Shown: positions 34,586-44,494 of the stretch, piece after piece | How the letters are laid out: each line of letters opens with the position of its first letter | Position numbering within the stretch: the stretch's first letter is position 1 | Assembly: GCF_007993865.1 (NCBI RefSeq) | Contig: NZ_VIUH01000004.1 | Span: 62,001-126,000 of the forward strand | DNA length: 64,000 nucleotides | From: Pseudomonas sp. SJZ079 | GTDB lineage: Bacteria > Pseudomonadota > Gammaproteobacteria > Pseudomonadales > Pseudomonadaceae | Direction of reading: 5' to 3' | Notes under the pieces: model-generated | The model's database searches: none | What the model saw: the letters and a program-made list of their open reading frames with translations, nothing else | Told to the model about the DNA's origin: nothing | Position numbers and translations under genes: made by a program

Positions 34586-36499
34586 ATGCAAATCGAGTTG
34601 ATCGAGATCCGTGACCACCTGAGTCGCTTCCCCCCCTTCGATGCGCTGCCCGAGGAAACCCTCGACGAAATCGCCCAGCAGGTGGAAGTCGCCTATTTCA
34701 AGGCTGGCACCGACATTCTCATCTACGGCGCGGACATCCAGGACCTGCACTACGTGCGCAGCGGTGCCGTGGAGATCTACCGACGCAACGGCACGCTGTA
34801 CAACCGTCTGACCGAGGGCGATGTGTTCGGCCAGTTTGGCCTGCGCCAGCACCGGGTGCGCTATCCGGCCAAAGCCATCGAAGACAGCCTGCTCTACTTC
34901 ATACCCGGCGCCCTGTTCGAACAGCTGTGCGACGCCCATGACAGCTTCGCCGACTTCGTCGAAGCCGGCGGTCAATCACGCCTGAAGTCGGCGGTAGAGA
35001 CGCAGGGCAAAGCCAGCGAGCTGATGAAGATCAAGGTGCGCAAGCTGATTTCGCGTCAGCCGGTGACCGTGGCACTGGGCTGTTCGGTACAGGAAGCCGC
35101 ACGCGTAATGACCGAAAACAGCGTATCGTCGCTGATCATCGTCGATCCTCAGGCTAATATTGCAGACCCAGAGCGAGTTCTCGTCGCAGAACAGCAAACC
35201 CAGGTGATGGCGGGGATCATTACCGACCGCGACTTCCGCACCCGAGTCGTCGCCGAAGGTCTGGCCCCCGACACCCCGGTGAGCCAGGTGATGTCGCCCA
35301 ACCCGATTACCATGCAGGCCGATGACTCGGTGTTCGAGGCCATGCTGTGCATGTTGCGCCAGAATATCCATCACCTGCCGGTGCTGCAGCGGCGCCGGCC
35401 GATAGGGGTGATCAACCTGTCGGACATCATCAAGTACGAATCGCAAAGCAGCCTGTACCTGGTCAACAACATCTTCAATAAACAGTCGGTGGCCGAGCTG
35501 CAGGCGCTGTTGCCGGACCTGCGCGCCACCTTCGTGCGCATGGTCAGCGACGAGGCCAACGCGCATATGATCGGCAGCGCCATGTCGGGCATCGGCCGCA
35601 GCCTTACCCAGCGCCTGCTGGAACTGGCCGAACAGCAGTTCGGCCCACCGCCGGTGCCCTACTGCTTCATGGCACTCGGCTCGATGGCCCGCGACGAGCA
35701 ACTGATAGTCACCGATCAGGACAACGCCCTGGTGCTCGACAACAGCTTCGACCCGCGGGTGCACGACGAGTATTTCCTGCAGCTGGCCAACTTCGTCAGC
35801 GACGGCCTGGCGGCCTGTGGCTACAGCTACTGCAAGGGCGGCATCATGGCCAGCAACCCCAAGTGGCGGCAGCCGCTGCGGGTATGGAGGGGCTATTTCA
35901 ACCAGTGGATCGAGCAGCCCAACCCGGAAACCTTGCTCAACAGCTGCATCTTCTTCGACCTGGACAGCGTCTATGGCGAGGCCGAACTGGCCGAAAGCCT
36001 CAAGGACCTGTTGGCCGAGAAAGCCAGCCGCAGCCCGCTGTTCCTCGCCAGCCTGGCGAACAATGCCCTCAATCGCACCCCGCCGCTGGGCTTCTTCCGC
36101 ACCTTTGTGATGGAAACCGATGGCGAACAGAAAAACATCATCAACCTCAAAGGCCGCGGAACTGCCCCGCTGACCGACCTGATTCGCGTGCACGCCCTGG
36201 CCTGCGGCTCCAAGGCGCAGAACTCGCAGGAGCGACTGGACGCCATTGCCGCCACCAAACTGCTGCCTCAGGAGGCGATTACCCGGCTGCGCTACACCCT
36301 GGAGTTTCTCTCCATCGTGCGCATCCGCCATCAGGCCATGGATGTTCAGGAGGGCCGCGAGCCGGACAACTACATCGAGCCGGAAAAGTTCTCGGCCACC
36401 GACCGGCATAACCTCAAGGAAGCCTTTCAGGTACTCAGCAATGCGCAGAAATTTCTGCGCTTCCGCTACCCGGCGCAGCCGCTGGCGCGGCCGCTATGA
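34586..36499 (+). CDS. cNMP-binding/CBS/nucleotidyltransferase (DUF294) protein
   Basis: A 637-residue signalling protein with four parts: a cyclic-nucleotide-binding-like domain (about 15-130), two CBS modules (about 150-285), a DUF294 nucleotidyltransferase domain with FMALGSMARDEQLIVTDQDN (G-S-x-x-R then D-x-D, about 360-385), and a C-terminal substrate-binding helical domain. It resembles GlnD-like uridylyltransferases but lacks HD and ACT domains, so it could modify an unknown protein in response to adenyl nucleotides. It overlaps the exonuclease gene by 4 bases, a pairing found in many pseudomonads. Confidence 0.88.
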   Translation: MQIELIEIRDHLSRFPPFDALPEETLDEIAQQVEVAYFKAGTDILIYGADIQDLHYVRSGAVEIYRRNGTLYNRLTEGDVFGQFGLRQHRVRYPAKAIEDSLLYFIPGALFEQLCDAHDSFADFVEAGGQSRLKSAVETQGKASELMKIKVRKLISRQPVTVALGCSVQEAARVMTENSVSSLIIVDPQANIADPERVLVAEQQTQVMAGIITDRDFRTRVVAEGLAPDTPVSQVMSPNPITMQADDSVFEAMLCMLRQNIHHLPVLQRRRPIGVINLSDIIKYESQSSLYLVNNIFNKQSVAELQALLPDLRATFVRMVSDEANAHMIGSAMSGIGRSLTQRLLELAEQQFGPPPVPYCFMALGSMARDEQLIVTDQDNALVLDNSFDPRVHDEYFLQLANFVSDGLAACGYSYCKGGIMASNPKWRQPLRVWRGYFNQWIEQPNPETLLNSCIFFDLDSVYGEAELAESLKDLLAEKASRSPLFLASLANNALNRTPPLGFFRTFVMETDGEQKNIINLKGRGTAPLTDLIRVHALACGSKAQNSQERLDAIAATKLLPQEAITRLRYTLEFLSIVRIRHQAMDVQEGREPDNYIEPEKFSATDRHNLKEAFQVLSNAQKFLRFRYPAQPLARPL

Positions 36500-37233
36500 G
36501 TCTGTTCGCAGCCGGCAGCAGAGCCGCCGAGCAGCCAGTGGTGGATTGGAAACAGCACTTCGCCGCACTGGCGCAACAGGCCAGGGACCCGAGGCTGGTG
36601 CAGTTTTACCAGGCCGGCGCAGTCACGGCCGATACGCCGTTGCAGCAGGCACCGCTGGTGGCGCTGGATGTGGAAACCACCGGCCTGGATTGCCAGCGCG
36701 ACTCGATCGTCAGCCTCGGCCTGGTGCCGTTCAATCTAAAGCGCATCCGCTGCGGCGAAGCTAAATACTGGGTGGTCAAGCCGGCGGGCGAACTCAGCAG
36801 CGAGTCGGTCACCTTCCACCACATCACCCACTCGGATATTCGCCACGCGCCCAGGCTCGCCAGCGTGCTCGACGAGCTGCTGGCGGCCATGGCCGGCAAG
36901 GTGATGGTGGTGCATTACCGCAGCATCGAGCGCGACTTTCTCAACCAGGCGGTGCAGCAGCAGCTCGGTGAAGCCCTGCACTTCCCGGTGATCGATACCA
37001 TGCAGCTGGAAGCCCGCCTGCACCGTGGCCAGCAGCAACCCGGCTGGCTGGCCCGCCTGCTCGGCAAGCAAACGGAGTCCATCCGCCTGGCCGACAGCCG
37101 CCTGCGCTACAACCTGCCGCTGTATCAGGCGCATCACGCGCTGACCGATGCCCTGGCCACGGCGGAACTGCTGCAGGCGCAAGTCGCCACCCACTACTCG
37201 GCGGAGGTCACGCTCGGCGAACTGTGGAATTGA
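36496..37233 (+). CDS. DnaQ-like 3'-5' exonuclease
   Basis: A 245-residue DEDDh exonuclease. Exo I is VALDVETTGLD (about residues 55-65), Exo II lies in VVHYRSIERDFLNQ, and Exo III is YQAHHALTDALATAELL with the H and D. It is like the DNA polymerase III epsilon subunit but is not the replicative DnaQ, and no clamp-binding motif is obvious. Its ATG overlaps the stop of the CBS/nucleotidyltransferase gene, so the two are co-translated. The shared function, perhaps nucleotide or RNA turnover under stress, is unknown. A strong terminator follows. Confidence 0.87.
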   Translation: MSLFAAGSRAAEQPVVDWKQHFAALAQQARDPRLVQFYQAGAVTADTPLQQAPLVALDVETTGLDCQRDSIVSLGLVPFNLKRIRCGEAKYWVVKPAGELSSESVTFHHITHSDIRHAPRLASVLDELLAAMAGKVMVVHYRSIERDFLNQAVQQQLGEALHFPVIDTMQLEARLHRGQQQPGWLARLLGKQTESIRLADSRLRYNLPLYQAHHALTDALATAELLQAQVATHYSAEVTLGELWN

Positions 37234-37267
37234 AAAAGGCGCGACCGTTTCCGGGCGCGCCTTTTTT
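37233..37267 (+). terminator. Rho-independent terminator
   Basis: AAAAAGGCGCG pairs perfectly with CGCGCCTTTTT over 11 bases around a 12-base loop. It starts at the last base of the exonuclease stop codon and could also serve the convergent BCCT gene. Confidence 0.9.
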
Positions 37268-37294
37268 AGGGCGAATACTTACTCGCAACAAATG

Positions 37295-37352
37295 ATGGGT
37301 TAGGGCGTGCCCGAAATCGGCGCATCGCCCCACCCCACCATGGGCCTAACCC
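37295..37352. repeat. Intergenic inverted repeat (GGGTTAGG family)
   Basis: ATGGGTTAGG and a mirrored CCTAACCC lie about 40 bases apart, just before the stop codon of the convergent BCCT gene. Related GGGTTA/TAACCC arms occur at 44401-44429 and 47398-47470 in this window, so this is a dispersed element. Confidence 0.55.
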
Positions 37353-37355
37353 GCC

Positions 37356-39023
37356 CTAGCGCGGCTCGGACATCAGCCCTTTGACGATGGAGATACAACC
37401 CACCAGCAGCACGATGGTGAACGGCAAGCCCGTGGACACCGCCATGGCCTGCAGCGCGGTCAAACCACCACCGAGTAGCAGGGCGATCGCAACCACGCCC
37501 TCCATGATGGCCCAGAAGGCCCGCTGTGGCACCGGCGCATTGACCTTGCCGCCCGCGGTGATGGTGTCGATCACCAGCGAACCGGAGTCCGACGAGGTGA
37601 CGAAGAACACGATCACCAGAACGATACCGAGGAAGGAGCTGATCGCGGTCAACGGCAGCTGGCCGAGCATGGCGAACAGCTTCAGTTCCAACGCCGCATC
37701 CTGTACCCCGGTGAAACCCTCAACGACGGACTGCTCGATTGCGGTGCCGCCGAAGGCGGTCATCCACAACACCGAGAACAACGACGGCACCAGCAGCACC
37801 GAAATCAGGAACTCGCGTACCGTGCGGCCCCGGCTGACCCGGGCGATGAACATACCGACGAACGGCGACCAGCTGATCCACCAGGCCCAGTAGAAGGCGG
37901 TCCAGCCTTGGCTGAAGTTGGCATCGGCACGCGCGACCGGGTTGGACAGCGCCGGCAGGTAGGTCAGGTACGCACCCAGGTTGCTGAAGAAGCCGGTGAC
38001 AATGGCCAGCGTCGGCCCCGCGATCAGGATGAACAGCAACAACCCGATGGCCAGCACCATGTTGATCTCGGACAGGCGTTTGACCCCCTTGTCCAGACCG
38101 GCCAGCACCGACATCAGGGCGATCGCGGTAATGCCGATGATCAACAGCACCTTGCTGGTATCGGTGGCAGTGATACCGAACAGATAATCGAGTCCCGCAG
38201 CCGCCTGCTCGGCACCCAGGCCCAGCGAAGTGGCCAGACCGAATAGGGTGGCAAACACCGCCAGGATGTCGATCACATGACCCGGCCAGCCCCAGACCCG
38301 CTCTCCCAGAATCGGGTAGAAGATCGAGCGCATGCTCAGCGGCAGGCCCTTGTTGAAGGAGAACAGCGCCAGCGCCAGGGCGACGATGGCGTAGACCGCC
38401 CAAGGGTGCAGGCCCCAGTGGAAGATGGTCGCGGCCATGCTCAGCTTGGCCGCCGCCTCGGCATCGCCAACGGCGGCGCCCAGTGGCGCCCAGTCGGTGC
38501 GCAGACCGTCTGCGCCGACACTGACCCCGCCCATGGACGAGGAAAAGTGCGACATCGGCTCGGCCACGCCATAGAACATCAGGCCGATGCCCATGCCCGC
38601 GGCAAACAGCATGGAGAACCAGCCGACGTAGGAATAGTCCGGCGTCGCCTCCTTACCGCCCAGGCGTACCTTGCCCAAGGGTGAGACGATCAACCCGAGA
38701 CAGAGCAGCACGAAGATGTTGGCCGAGCCGAGAAAGAACCAGGCCATGTGCGTGGTCAGCCAGCTGCGAATAGCGCTGAACAGCGGCTCGACCTGGCTTT
38801 GCAGGGCCAGGGTCAAGACCACGAACAACACGATGGTCAGCGCGGAAATGCTGAACACCTTGCCATGGATATCCAGGTTGAAGAGAAACCGCCCCTTGAT
38901 GTTGTCCTGACCGATGACGTAGTCGGTATCGATTAGATTGGACGCCCCGCTCGGCGCTGGAATACTGTCCTCACTCGGCACGTCCGGCGGTGCTGCCGTG
39001 CTGTGCGTAGGGTCTTTGCCCAT
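37356..39023 (-). CDS. BCCT family transporter (choline/glycine betaine type)
   Basis: A 555-residue betaine/carnitine/choline transporter with 12 membrane helices. The ATG at 39023 follows AAGGAGTATTTCGA; the frame upstream is not needed. The family signature WAWWISWSPFVGMFIARVSR is present, with GLHPWAVYA and the substrate-box tryptophans. It begins with an N-terminal cytoplasmic tail of about 45 residues. There is no long osmosensory C-terminal tail, so it resembles OpuD/CaiT-sized members rather than BetT with its long extension. Choline or betaine uptake is likely; the exact substrate is not readable. No bet genes are adjacent. Confidence 0.88.
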   Translation of the reverse strand: MGKDPTHSTAAPPDVPSEDSIPAPSGASNLIDTDYVIGQDNIKGRFLFNLDIHGKVFSISALTIVLFVVLTLALQSQVEPLFSAIRSWLTTHMAWFFLGSANIFVLLCLGLIVSPLGKVRLGGKEATPDYSYVGWFSMLFAAGMGIGLMFYGVAEPMSHFSSSMGGVSVGADGLRTDWAPLGAAVGDAEAAAKLSMAATIFHWGLHPWAVYAIVALALALFSFNKGLPLSMRSIFYPILGERVWGWPGHVIDILAVFATLFGLATSLGLGAEQAAAGLDYLFGITATDTSKVLLIIGITAIALMSVLAGLDKGVKRLSEINMVLAIGLLLFILIAGPTLAIVTGFFSNLGAYLTYLPALSNPVARADANFSQGWTAFYWAWWISWSPFVGMFIARVSRGRTVREFLISVLLVPSLFSVLWMTAFGGTAIEQSVVEGFTGVQDAALELKLFAMLGQLPLTAISSFLGIVLVIVFFVTSSDSGSLVIDTITAGGKVNAPVPQRAFWAIMEGVVAIALLLGGGLTALQAMAVSTGLPFTIVLLVGCISIVKGLMSEPR

Positions 39024-39222
39024 TCGAAATACTCCTTGATCCGTTTGACTCACTGACAAGTGTAGGGCGGATTCGCCCGACTCACTGTCAACCGGTTAGT
39101 TCCCGGCTGTGGCAACAAGGGTAACAGCCATGTCACCTGCGTGCCTGCCCGCGCCGTCCCAGCGCGGCAGCGTGCCGGCCTGGCGACAGCCGATGACGCA
39201 ACGCCGTAGCGTCGCCTGCTCC

Positions 39223-39386
39223 AGGAGCCTGTCGGACTTGACCGTACGTAGCGAGGGAAAGTCCGGTTTGAGTCAGTGTTGCTGATCTATCGAGGCGAAT
39301 AGTGAGCTATTTAACGAGAAAGAGCGGCAAAAATGGGCAAATCCGGCTTTTCCGCAGTAGGGCAGCGTTAAGTCCGACAGGCTCCT
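39223..39386. mobile_element. 164-bp MITE with 17-bp perfect terminal inverted repeats
   Basis: AGGAGCCTGTCGGACTT (39223-39239) and its exact complement (39370-39386) bracket 130 bases without any open frame. The size, perfect ends and lack of coding sequence are those of a miniature inverted-repeat transposable element mobilised by another element's transposase. A clear target duplication was not found. A shortened relative lies at 30252-30306. It sits between the BCCT and cardiolipin synthase promoters. Confidence 0.82.
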
Positions 39387-39419
39387 AGACTGAGGTCAGC
39401 GCAGAGGAATCGCACACTC

Positions 39420-40859
39420 ATGGACTTCGGCATTCCCCACCTATTCGCCTACCTGATCGCCGCCATCCATGGACTCGGCGTGCTCGCCGCCATTCATGCG
39501 GTACTCAGCGTGCGCACCGCCCAGGGGGCGATTGCCTGGGCGCTGTCGCTGTTCTTCATGCCCTACCTGACCCTGGTGCCGTACCTGGTGTTCGGCCGCA
39601 GTCGCTTCGGTGCCTATATCCGGGCACGCCGGCTGGCCGATCAGGAGATGCACCGGTCCATGGCGGTCCTGAACTGGCGCCCCTGGGTCGAGGAAGCCCT
39701 GGCCGCCCACGAGTCCAAGGCCTTCCGACGCCTGCGTGCGCTACCGCGCCTGAGCCCGATGCCCTGCCTGGCGAACAACCAGGTGCAGTTGCTGATTGAC
39801 GGCGAAGCCACCTTCGCCGCGATTTTTGCCGCCCTGGCCGAGGCCCGCCAGGTGATCCTGATGCAGTTCTTCATTATCCATGACGATGCACTCGGCCGGC
39901 GCTTGCAACAGCTACTGCTGCAACGTGCGAAGGCCGGGGTGCGGGTCTACCTGCTGTATGACGGGATCGGCAGCCACGCCCTGCCGGCGCATTACCGCGA
40001 CAGCCTGCGCGCCGGCGGCGTGCAGGTGCACGCCTTTCCCACCGGCGGCGGCTTGCTCAACCGCTTCCAGTTGAACTTTCGCAACCACCGCAAGATCGTG
40101 GTGGTCGATGGCGAGCGCGGTTTTCTCGGCGGCCACAACGTTGGCGACCAATACCTCGGCAAAAAGCCGCCGCTGTCGCCCTGGCGCGACACCCACGTCG
40201 AGGTGCGTGGGCCGGTAGTCGCCTGCCTGCAGGAGTCCTTCGCCGAAGACTGGTTCTGGGCCAGTGGCCAGTTACCGCCGCTGCTGTTGCCCGAGGCCTA
40301 CGCCGCCAGTGGCATGCTCTGCCAGGTGATCGCCAGCGGTCCGGCCGACCCCCAGGACACCTGCGCCCTGATGTTCGTCGAAGCCATCCACGCCGCCCGC
40401 GAACGGATCTGGATCACCAGCCCATATTTCATCCCCGACGAGGCGCTGTTCAGTGCCCTGCGTCTGGCCGTCCTGCGTGGCATCGACGTGCGCATCCTGC
40501 TGCCCGCGCGTCCCGATCACCGCGTGGTCTTCGCCGCCTCCAGCCTGTATGCCTTCGAGGCATTGCGCGCCGGGGTGCGGGTATTCCGCTACCAGCCGGG
40601 CTTCCTGCATCAGAAAGTCATGCTGATCGACCGCGACGCCTGCACCATCGGCAGTGCCAACCTGGACAACCGCTCCTTCCGCCTGAACTTCGAAATCACC
40701 CTGCTGACCGTCGATGCCGGCTTCGCCGCCGAGGTCGAGCAGATGCTCGAGGAGGACTTCAGGCAGTCCCGCGAACTACGGACCGAGGACCGCAAGAACC
40801 TGCACCGCCTGCAACAGCTGGGCATGCGCGTGGCACGGCTGATCTCGCCTATCCTCTGA
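39420..40859 (+). CDS. cls: Cardiolipin synthase
   Basis: A 479-residue phospholipase-D-family synthase that joins two phosphatidylglycerols to cardiolipin and glycerol at the inner membrane. Two N-terminal membrane segments (about residues 6-28 and 38-60; [20 protein letters not shown]) precede two HKD motifs: [19 protein letters not shown] (near 221) and [20 protein letters not shown] (near 397). Length and order are those of ClsA. The gene is monocistronic. The MITE 34 bases upstream could carry or disturb its promoter. Confidence 0.93.
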   Translation: MDFGIPHLFAYLIAAIHGLGVLAAIHAVLSVRTAQGAIAWALSLFFMPYLTLVPYLVFGRSRFGAYIRARRLADQEMHRSMAVLNWRPWVEEALAAHESKAFRRLRALPRLSPMPCLANNQVQLLIDGEATFAAIFAALAEARQVILMQFFIIHDDALGRRLQQLLLQRAKAGVRVYLLYDGIGSHALPAHYRDSLRAGGVQVHAFPTGGGLLNRFQLNFRNHRKIVVVDGERGFLGGHNVGDQYLGKKPPLSPWRDTHVEVRGPVVACLQESFAEDWFWASGQLPPLLLPEAYAASGMLCQVIASGPADPQDTCALMFVEAIHAARERIWITSPYFIPDEALFSALRLAVLRGIDVRILLPARPDHRVVFAASSLYAFEALRAGVRVFRYQPGFLHQKVMLIDRDACTIGSANLDNRSFRLNFEITLLTVDAGFAAEVEQMLEEDFRQSRELRTEDRKNLHRLQQLGMRVARLISPIL

Positions 40860-40949
40860 GCCGAGATCCGCTCAGCCGACTTGAGTCCGGACTATGGTTA
40901 GAGCTGTACCGCGCGTGTTGCCTGGCCCAGCCACTACGAGTGTCTGCCG

Positions 40950-41687
40950 ATGAAAGCCTTGCTGTCGATCATCCTCAGTTTCAGCCTGCTCGGTGCCGTT
41001 AGCCCGGCGCCGGCGGAACAGTTTCGGGTCGGCGTAGAACTGCAACCCTACCTGCCCTACTTCGCCGTGCAGGAGGGTGAATATCGAGGCTACGCCCGTG
41101 AACTGCTGGACGCCTTCGCCGCCAGCCAGGGTCACCAGTTCATCTACGTCGCGTTACCGGTCAAACGCCTGCTGAGCAACTTCCTCGCCGGCGCCCTGGA
41201 CTTCAAGTTTCCCGACAACCCGCAGTGGAAAGCCGAGCACAAGCAGGGCCAGAGGATCTACTACAGCCAGCCTGTGCTGCCCTACACCGACGGGGTACTG
41301 GTACTGCCCAGGCATCTCGGTCAGGGTCAGCAGCGCATCAAGGTGCTCGGCACCCAACTCGGCTTCACCCCGTCGCCTTACCTGGCACCAATCGAAAGTG
41401 GGGCGATGTCGCTGACCCAGAGCAACCGCATCGACTCGCTGTTACGCATGGCCATATCCGGGCGAGTCGATGCGGTCTATCTCAACCCGCTGGTGGCGCG
41501 GCATGCGCTGATAGCCGCGGGCCTGCCGGGCGACGCTCTGCTGTTCGATCCCGAGCTGGCGCATGTCGATGACCACTACCATCTCTCCAGCCTGCGCCAC
41601 CCCGAGGTGATCGCCGCGTTCGATGCATTCCTGCGCGAGCAACCCGCTTTACTGCACCGCCTTAAAGGCAAATACGCCCTCGAATAA
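40950..41687 (+). CDS. Periplasmic substrate-binding protein, family 3-like
   Basis: A 245-residue secreted protein (signal peptide MKALLSIILSFSLLGAVSPAPA) with the solute-binding family 3 fold. It starts FRVGVELQPYLPYFAVQEGE, then has GYARELLDAFA and a GALDFKFPDNPQWK segment, close to stand-alone pseudomonad proteins related to amino-acid binders. No ABC permease is adjacent, so it may be a sensor or scavenger rather than a transport component. Cysteines are absent. The ligand-binding R-x-x-x-L and D residues of classical family members are not clearly conserved. Confidence 0.78.
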   Translation: MKALLSIILSFSLLGAVSPAPAEQFRVGVELQPYLPYFAVQEGEYRGYARELLDAFAASQGHQFIYVALPVKRLLSNFLAGALDFKFPDNPQWKAEHKQGQRIYYSQPVLPYTDGVLVLPRHLGQGQQRIKVLGTQLGFTPSPYLAPIESGAMSLTQSNRIDSLLRMAISGRVDAVYLNPLVARHALIAAGLPGDALLFDPELAHVDDHYHLSSLRHPEVIAAFDAFLREQPALLHRLKGKYALE

Positions 41688-41735
41688 CCCTCGGACGGCA
41701 CGCCTAGCGCGCATCAGCCGGGTCTAAATGAACAA

Positions 41736-41765
41736 AACCCCCACCGGCAACGCCGACTGGGGGTT
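41736..41765. terminator. Bidirectional terminator
   Basis: AACCCCCA and TGGGGGTT pair around a GC-rich 14-base loop that can itself pair (CCGGC/GCCGA). It lies between the convergent ends of the binding-protein gene and the TAXI-TRAP operon. Confidence 0.75.
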
Positions 41766-41817
41766 CTCTTCTTGCGTGCTAAGACCAGCGCTTGTGGCGC
41801 CGGGAGCGGACGCAGCC

Positions 41818-42243
41818 TTAGCCGCTGCCCTGACCCTCGTCCACCAGGGACGCGGGGGAGCCGAGCTCACAGCTCCAGAGTTCCAACGCCGGCTGGGTCG
41901 CTTGTGGCGGGCCGAGCCAGTCACTCATCGAGTGACAACGCTGGTTAAAACACAGTTGGTAATCCCCTGCCTCGGGGGTTCGCCCCAAGCGCAGCGGTTG
42001 CAGGGGCGGTAGCTGACGCTGGTAGTGCCAACTGCCCCCACGCAGTTCGGCATCGGCAGGAATTTCCATGCCGGCACCGGAACCCTTGACCCGCGCTTCG
42101 CCGAGCAACAAGCCCTCGGCGCTGACGCGGTAATCCTCCTCCCAACGCACCTTCTCGATGGTATGGCGCCAGGCCAGGGTGAACTCGGCAACCGGCAGCT
42201 CGGCCCAGACCGCGCCAGCCAGGCCCATGCACAGACCGATCAA
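41818..42243 (-). CDS. DUF1850 protein of TAXI-TRAP operons
   Basis: A 141-residue protein with an N-terminal signal or membrane segment (MIGLCMGLAGAVWA) and the DUF1850 pattern: FTLAWRHTIEKVRWEEDYRV, GLLLGEARVKGSGAGM and GDYQLCFNQRCHSM. DUF1850 genes travel with TAXI-type TRAP permeases, and this one overlaps the permease stop by 4 bases (ATGA). The role is unknown; a periplasmic accessory to the transporter is the usual guess. The two cysteines in LCFNQRC could form a disulfide. A terminator follows. Confidence 0.85.
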   Translation of the reverse strand: MIGLCMGLAGAVWAELPVAEFTLAWRHTIEKVRWEEDYRVSAEGLLLGEARVKGSGAGMEIPADAELRGGSWHYQRQLPPLQPLRLGRTPEAGDYQLCFNQRCHSMSDWLGPPQATQPALELWSCELGSPASLVDEGQGSG

Positions 42244-44267
42244 GCCGAGGCCACGTGCGCGTGACGGCTGCGCCAGTAATGCTGGGCGAAGAACAGTGCC
42301 GCCAAGGCAAAGCCGACTTCATCGCTCATCGGCGTGGCCAGGATCAGGCTGGCGCCGGCGGCGAAGCCCAGCGCCCGCTCCCACCAGGCCATCTTGCTGT
42401 GCAGGAAGCCGGTGAACACCGCCCCCCACAAGCCGATCGCCAGCGCCGCCTTGAACAGCACATAAACGGTGGTCAGCACGCTGCCGCCTTGCAGCATCAA
42501 CCCCGGCTCGTAGACCGCCATGAAGGGTACGACGAAGCCGGCGATGGCGATACGAATGGCCCAGAAGCTGATCTTCAGCCCCTTCTCCTTGGCGATCGGC
42601 GCTGCCGCGAAACAGGCCAGGGCCACCGGTGGGGTTAGGTCGGCCATGATGCCGAAATAGAACACGAACATATGCGAGACGATCAGCGGCACGCCCAGCT
42701 CCAGCAATGCCGGGGCGGCGATCGAGCTGGTGATGATGTAGTTGGGAATGGTCGGAATGCCCATGCCCAGCACCAGGCAGGTAAGCATGGTGAGGATCAG
42801 CGAGAGGAACAGGTTGTCCTGGCCGATGGCGAGGATGTAGCCGGCGAAGGTCGAGGCCACGCCGGTCAGCGAGACCACGCCGATGATCACCCCGACCAGG
42901 GTACAGGCGATACCCACCGGCACCGCATGGCGGGCGCCTTCGACCAGCGCGTGCAGGCAGATGCTCAGGGTGTCGCGACCGCCCTTGATGAACCAGCACA
43001 CCGCCACCAGCAGCCCGACCACGCCGAACACCACGCCGATGCCAAGCTGGAAGAAACCGGCGCAGAGCACCCCGAGGGCGACCCAGAAGACCATGCGCAG
43101 CGCGGTCGAAGAGACCTGCAGGATAATCGCCGAGCCGAGGATGACAATGGCGGTCAGGGCCAGGCCGACCATGCCAGCAAACAGTGGCGTACGCCCGGAA
43201 AACAGCAGGTAGACCAGGATGAACAAGGGGATCAGCAGGTACCAGCGCTGTTTCACCGCGGCCCAGGGATTCGGGCACTGGTCTTTCGGCAGGCCGCGCA
43301 GGTTGGCGCGCTTGGCTTCCAGGTGAACCATCCAGAACACCGAACCGAAGTACAGCAGCGCCGGCATCAGTGCGGCCTTGGCCACCTCGAAGAAGGGTAC
43401 GTTGATGGTCTCGGCCATGATGAACGCCACCGCCCCCATCACCGGCGGCATGATCTGGCTGCCCATGCTCGAGGTCGCCTCGACACCGCCGGCGAAGGCC
43501 GGCCGGTAGCCGAAGCGTTTCATCAGCGGGATGGTGAACTGGCCGGTGGTGACCACGTTGGCCACGCCGGAGCCGGTGATGGTGCCCATCAGCGCCGAAG
43601 ACACCACCGAGACCTTGGCCGGGCCGCCGAGTTTGTGACCGAACAGGCCCATGGCGAAGTCGGTGAACAGCTTGATCATCCCCGCCTGCTCGAGGAAGGC
43701 GCCGAACAGAATGAACAGGAAGATGTAGGTGGCCGAGACATAGGTCGGTGTGCCGTAGAAGCCCTCGGTGCCGAAGGACAACTGGTTGACTATCTGGTCC
43801 AGGGCGTAGCCACGGTGCGCCAGTTCGCCCGGCAGGTACTCGCCGAACAGGCCATAGGCGAGGAACAGGCCGCAGATCAATGGCAGGGCGATGCCCATAA
43901 CCCGCCGCGCCGCCTCGAACACCAGCACCGTGAGCAGCAGGCCGATGGCCATGTCCATGTCGTTGAGGTCGCCGGAGCGCTGGATCAGGTCGGCCTCGAA
44001 CAGCCACTGGTAGGCGGCCGTGGCCATGCCGGCCAAGCCGAGCAACCAGGCCAGGGGCTGCCAGGGCTTGTCCTTGCCATCGGCGGGGAAGCTGAGAAAC
44101 ACCACCAGCAGCAGGAAGCCGACGTGTACGGCGCGCAGCACCTGGCTGGACACCGGGGAGAAGGCCGCGGTGATGATCTGGAAGCTGGAGAACAGCAGCG
44201 CCACGTAAAACAGCGCCTTCGGCCAATCGCTGGAGTGCGCCGCGAGGCCTTGATTGTGTTCGGTCAT
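42240..44267 (-). CDS. TRAP transporter fused permease (TAXI type)
   Basis: A 675-residue membrane protein that fuses the small (DctQ-like) and large (DctM-like) TRAP subunits, as is normal for TAXI systems. The N-terminal part has four or five segments; then come the large-subunit signatures GVANVVTTGQFTIPLMKRFG, SSMGSQIMPPVMGAVAFIM and a C-terminal LGMGIPTIPNYIITSSIAA. It imports an organic acid or amino acid using the sodium gradient with the TAXI binding protein. The ATG at 44267 was chosen by homology; the open frame starts earlier. A 227-base spacer with hairpins separates it from the binding-protein gene. Confidence 0.9.
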   Translation of the reverse strand: MTEHNQGLAAHSSDWPKALFYVALLFSSFQIITAAFSPVSSQVLRAVHVGFLLLVVFLSFPADGKDKPWQPLAWLLGLAGMATAAYQWLFEADLIQRSGDLNDMDMAIGLLLTVLVFEAARRVMGIALPLICGLFLAYGLFGEYLPGELAHRGYALDQIVNQLSFGTEGFYGTPTYVSATYIFLFILFGAFLEQAGMIKLFTDFAMGLFGHKLGGPAKVSVVSSALMGTITGSGVANVVTTGQFTIPLMKRFGYRPAFAGGVEATSSMGSQIMPPVMGAVAFIMAETINVPFFEVAKAALMPALLYFGSVFWMVHLEAKRANLRGLPKDQCPNPWAAVKQRWYLLIPLFILVYLLFSGRTPLFAGMVGLALTAIVILGSAIILQVSSTALRMVFWVALGVLCAGFFQLGIGVVFGVVGLLVAVCWFIKGGRDTLSICLHALVEGARHAVPVGIACTLVGVIIGVVSLTGVASTFAGYILAIGQDNLFLSLILTMLTCLVLGMGIPTIPNYIITSSIAAPALLELGVPLIVSHMFVFYFGIMADLTPPVALACFAAAPIAKEKGLKISFWAIRIAIAGFVVPFMAVYEPGLMLQGGSVLTTVYVLFKAALAIGLWGAVFTGFLHSKMAWWERALGFAAGASLILATPMSDEVGFALAALFFAQHYWRSRHAHVASA

Positions 44268-44373
44268 GGAGGTCACGCCCTCATTACTACGCGGGTAAAG
44301 CGGAAGAGCCGCTAACAAAACCTGCCGTGAGCGTCCGCGAACTGCTGGCAACGCTCACGCTGGTTTTATTAGC

Positions 44374-44429
44374 GCCTCTGGTCTGCAGAGGCTGGCCGGC
44401 CTGGGTTAGCCGCATGCGACTTAACCCAG
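44374..44429. repeat. Two intercistronic hairpins in the TRAP operon
   Basis: GCCTCTG/CAGAGGC (44374-44392) and CTGGGTTA/TAACCCAG (44401-44429) form stems between the binding-protein gene and the permease gene. Such structures often protect the upstream mRNA and lower downstream expression, as expected where many binding proteins serve few permeases. The second arm set belongs to the GGGTTA repeat family. Confidence 0.6.
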
Positions 44430-44494
44430 TGGGCCGTGGTGATGGGCCGCGCCAGGCGCAGCCCATCCGACAGCCAGCAAGCCAACTGCTAGGT

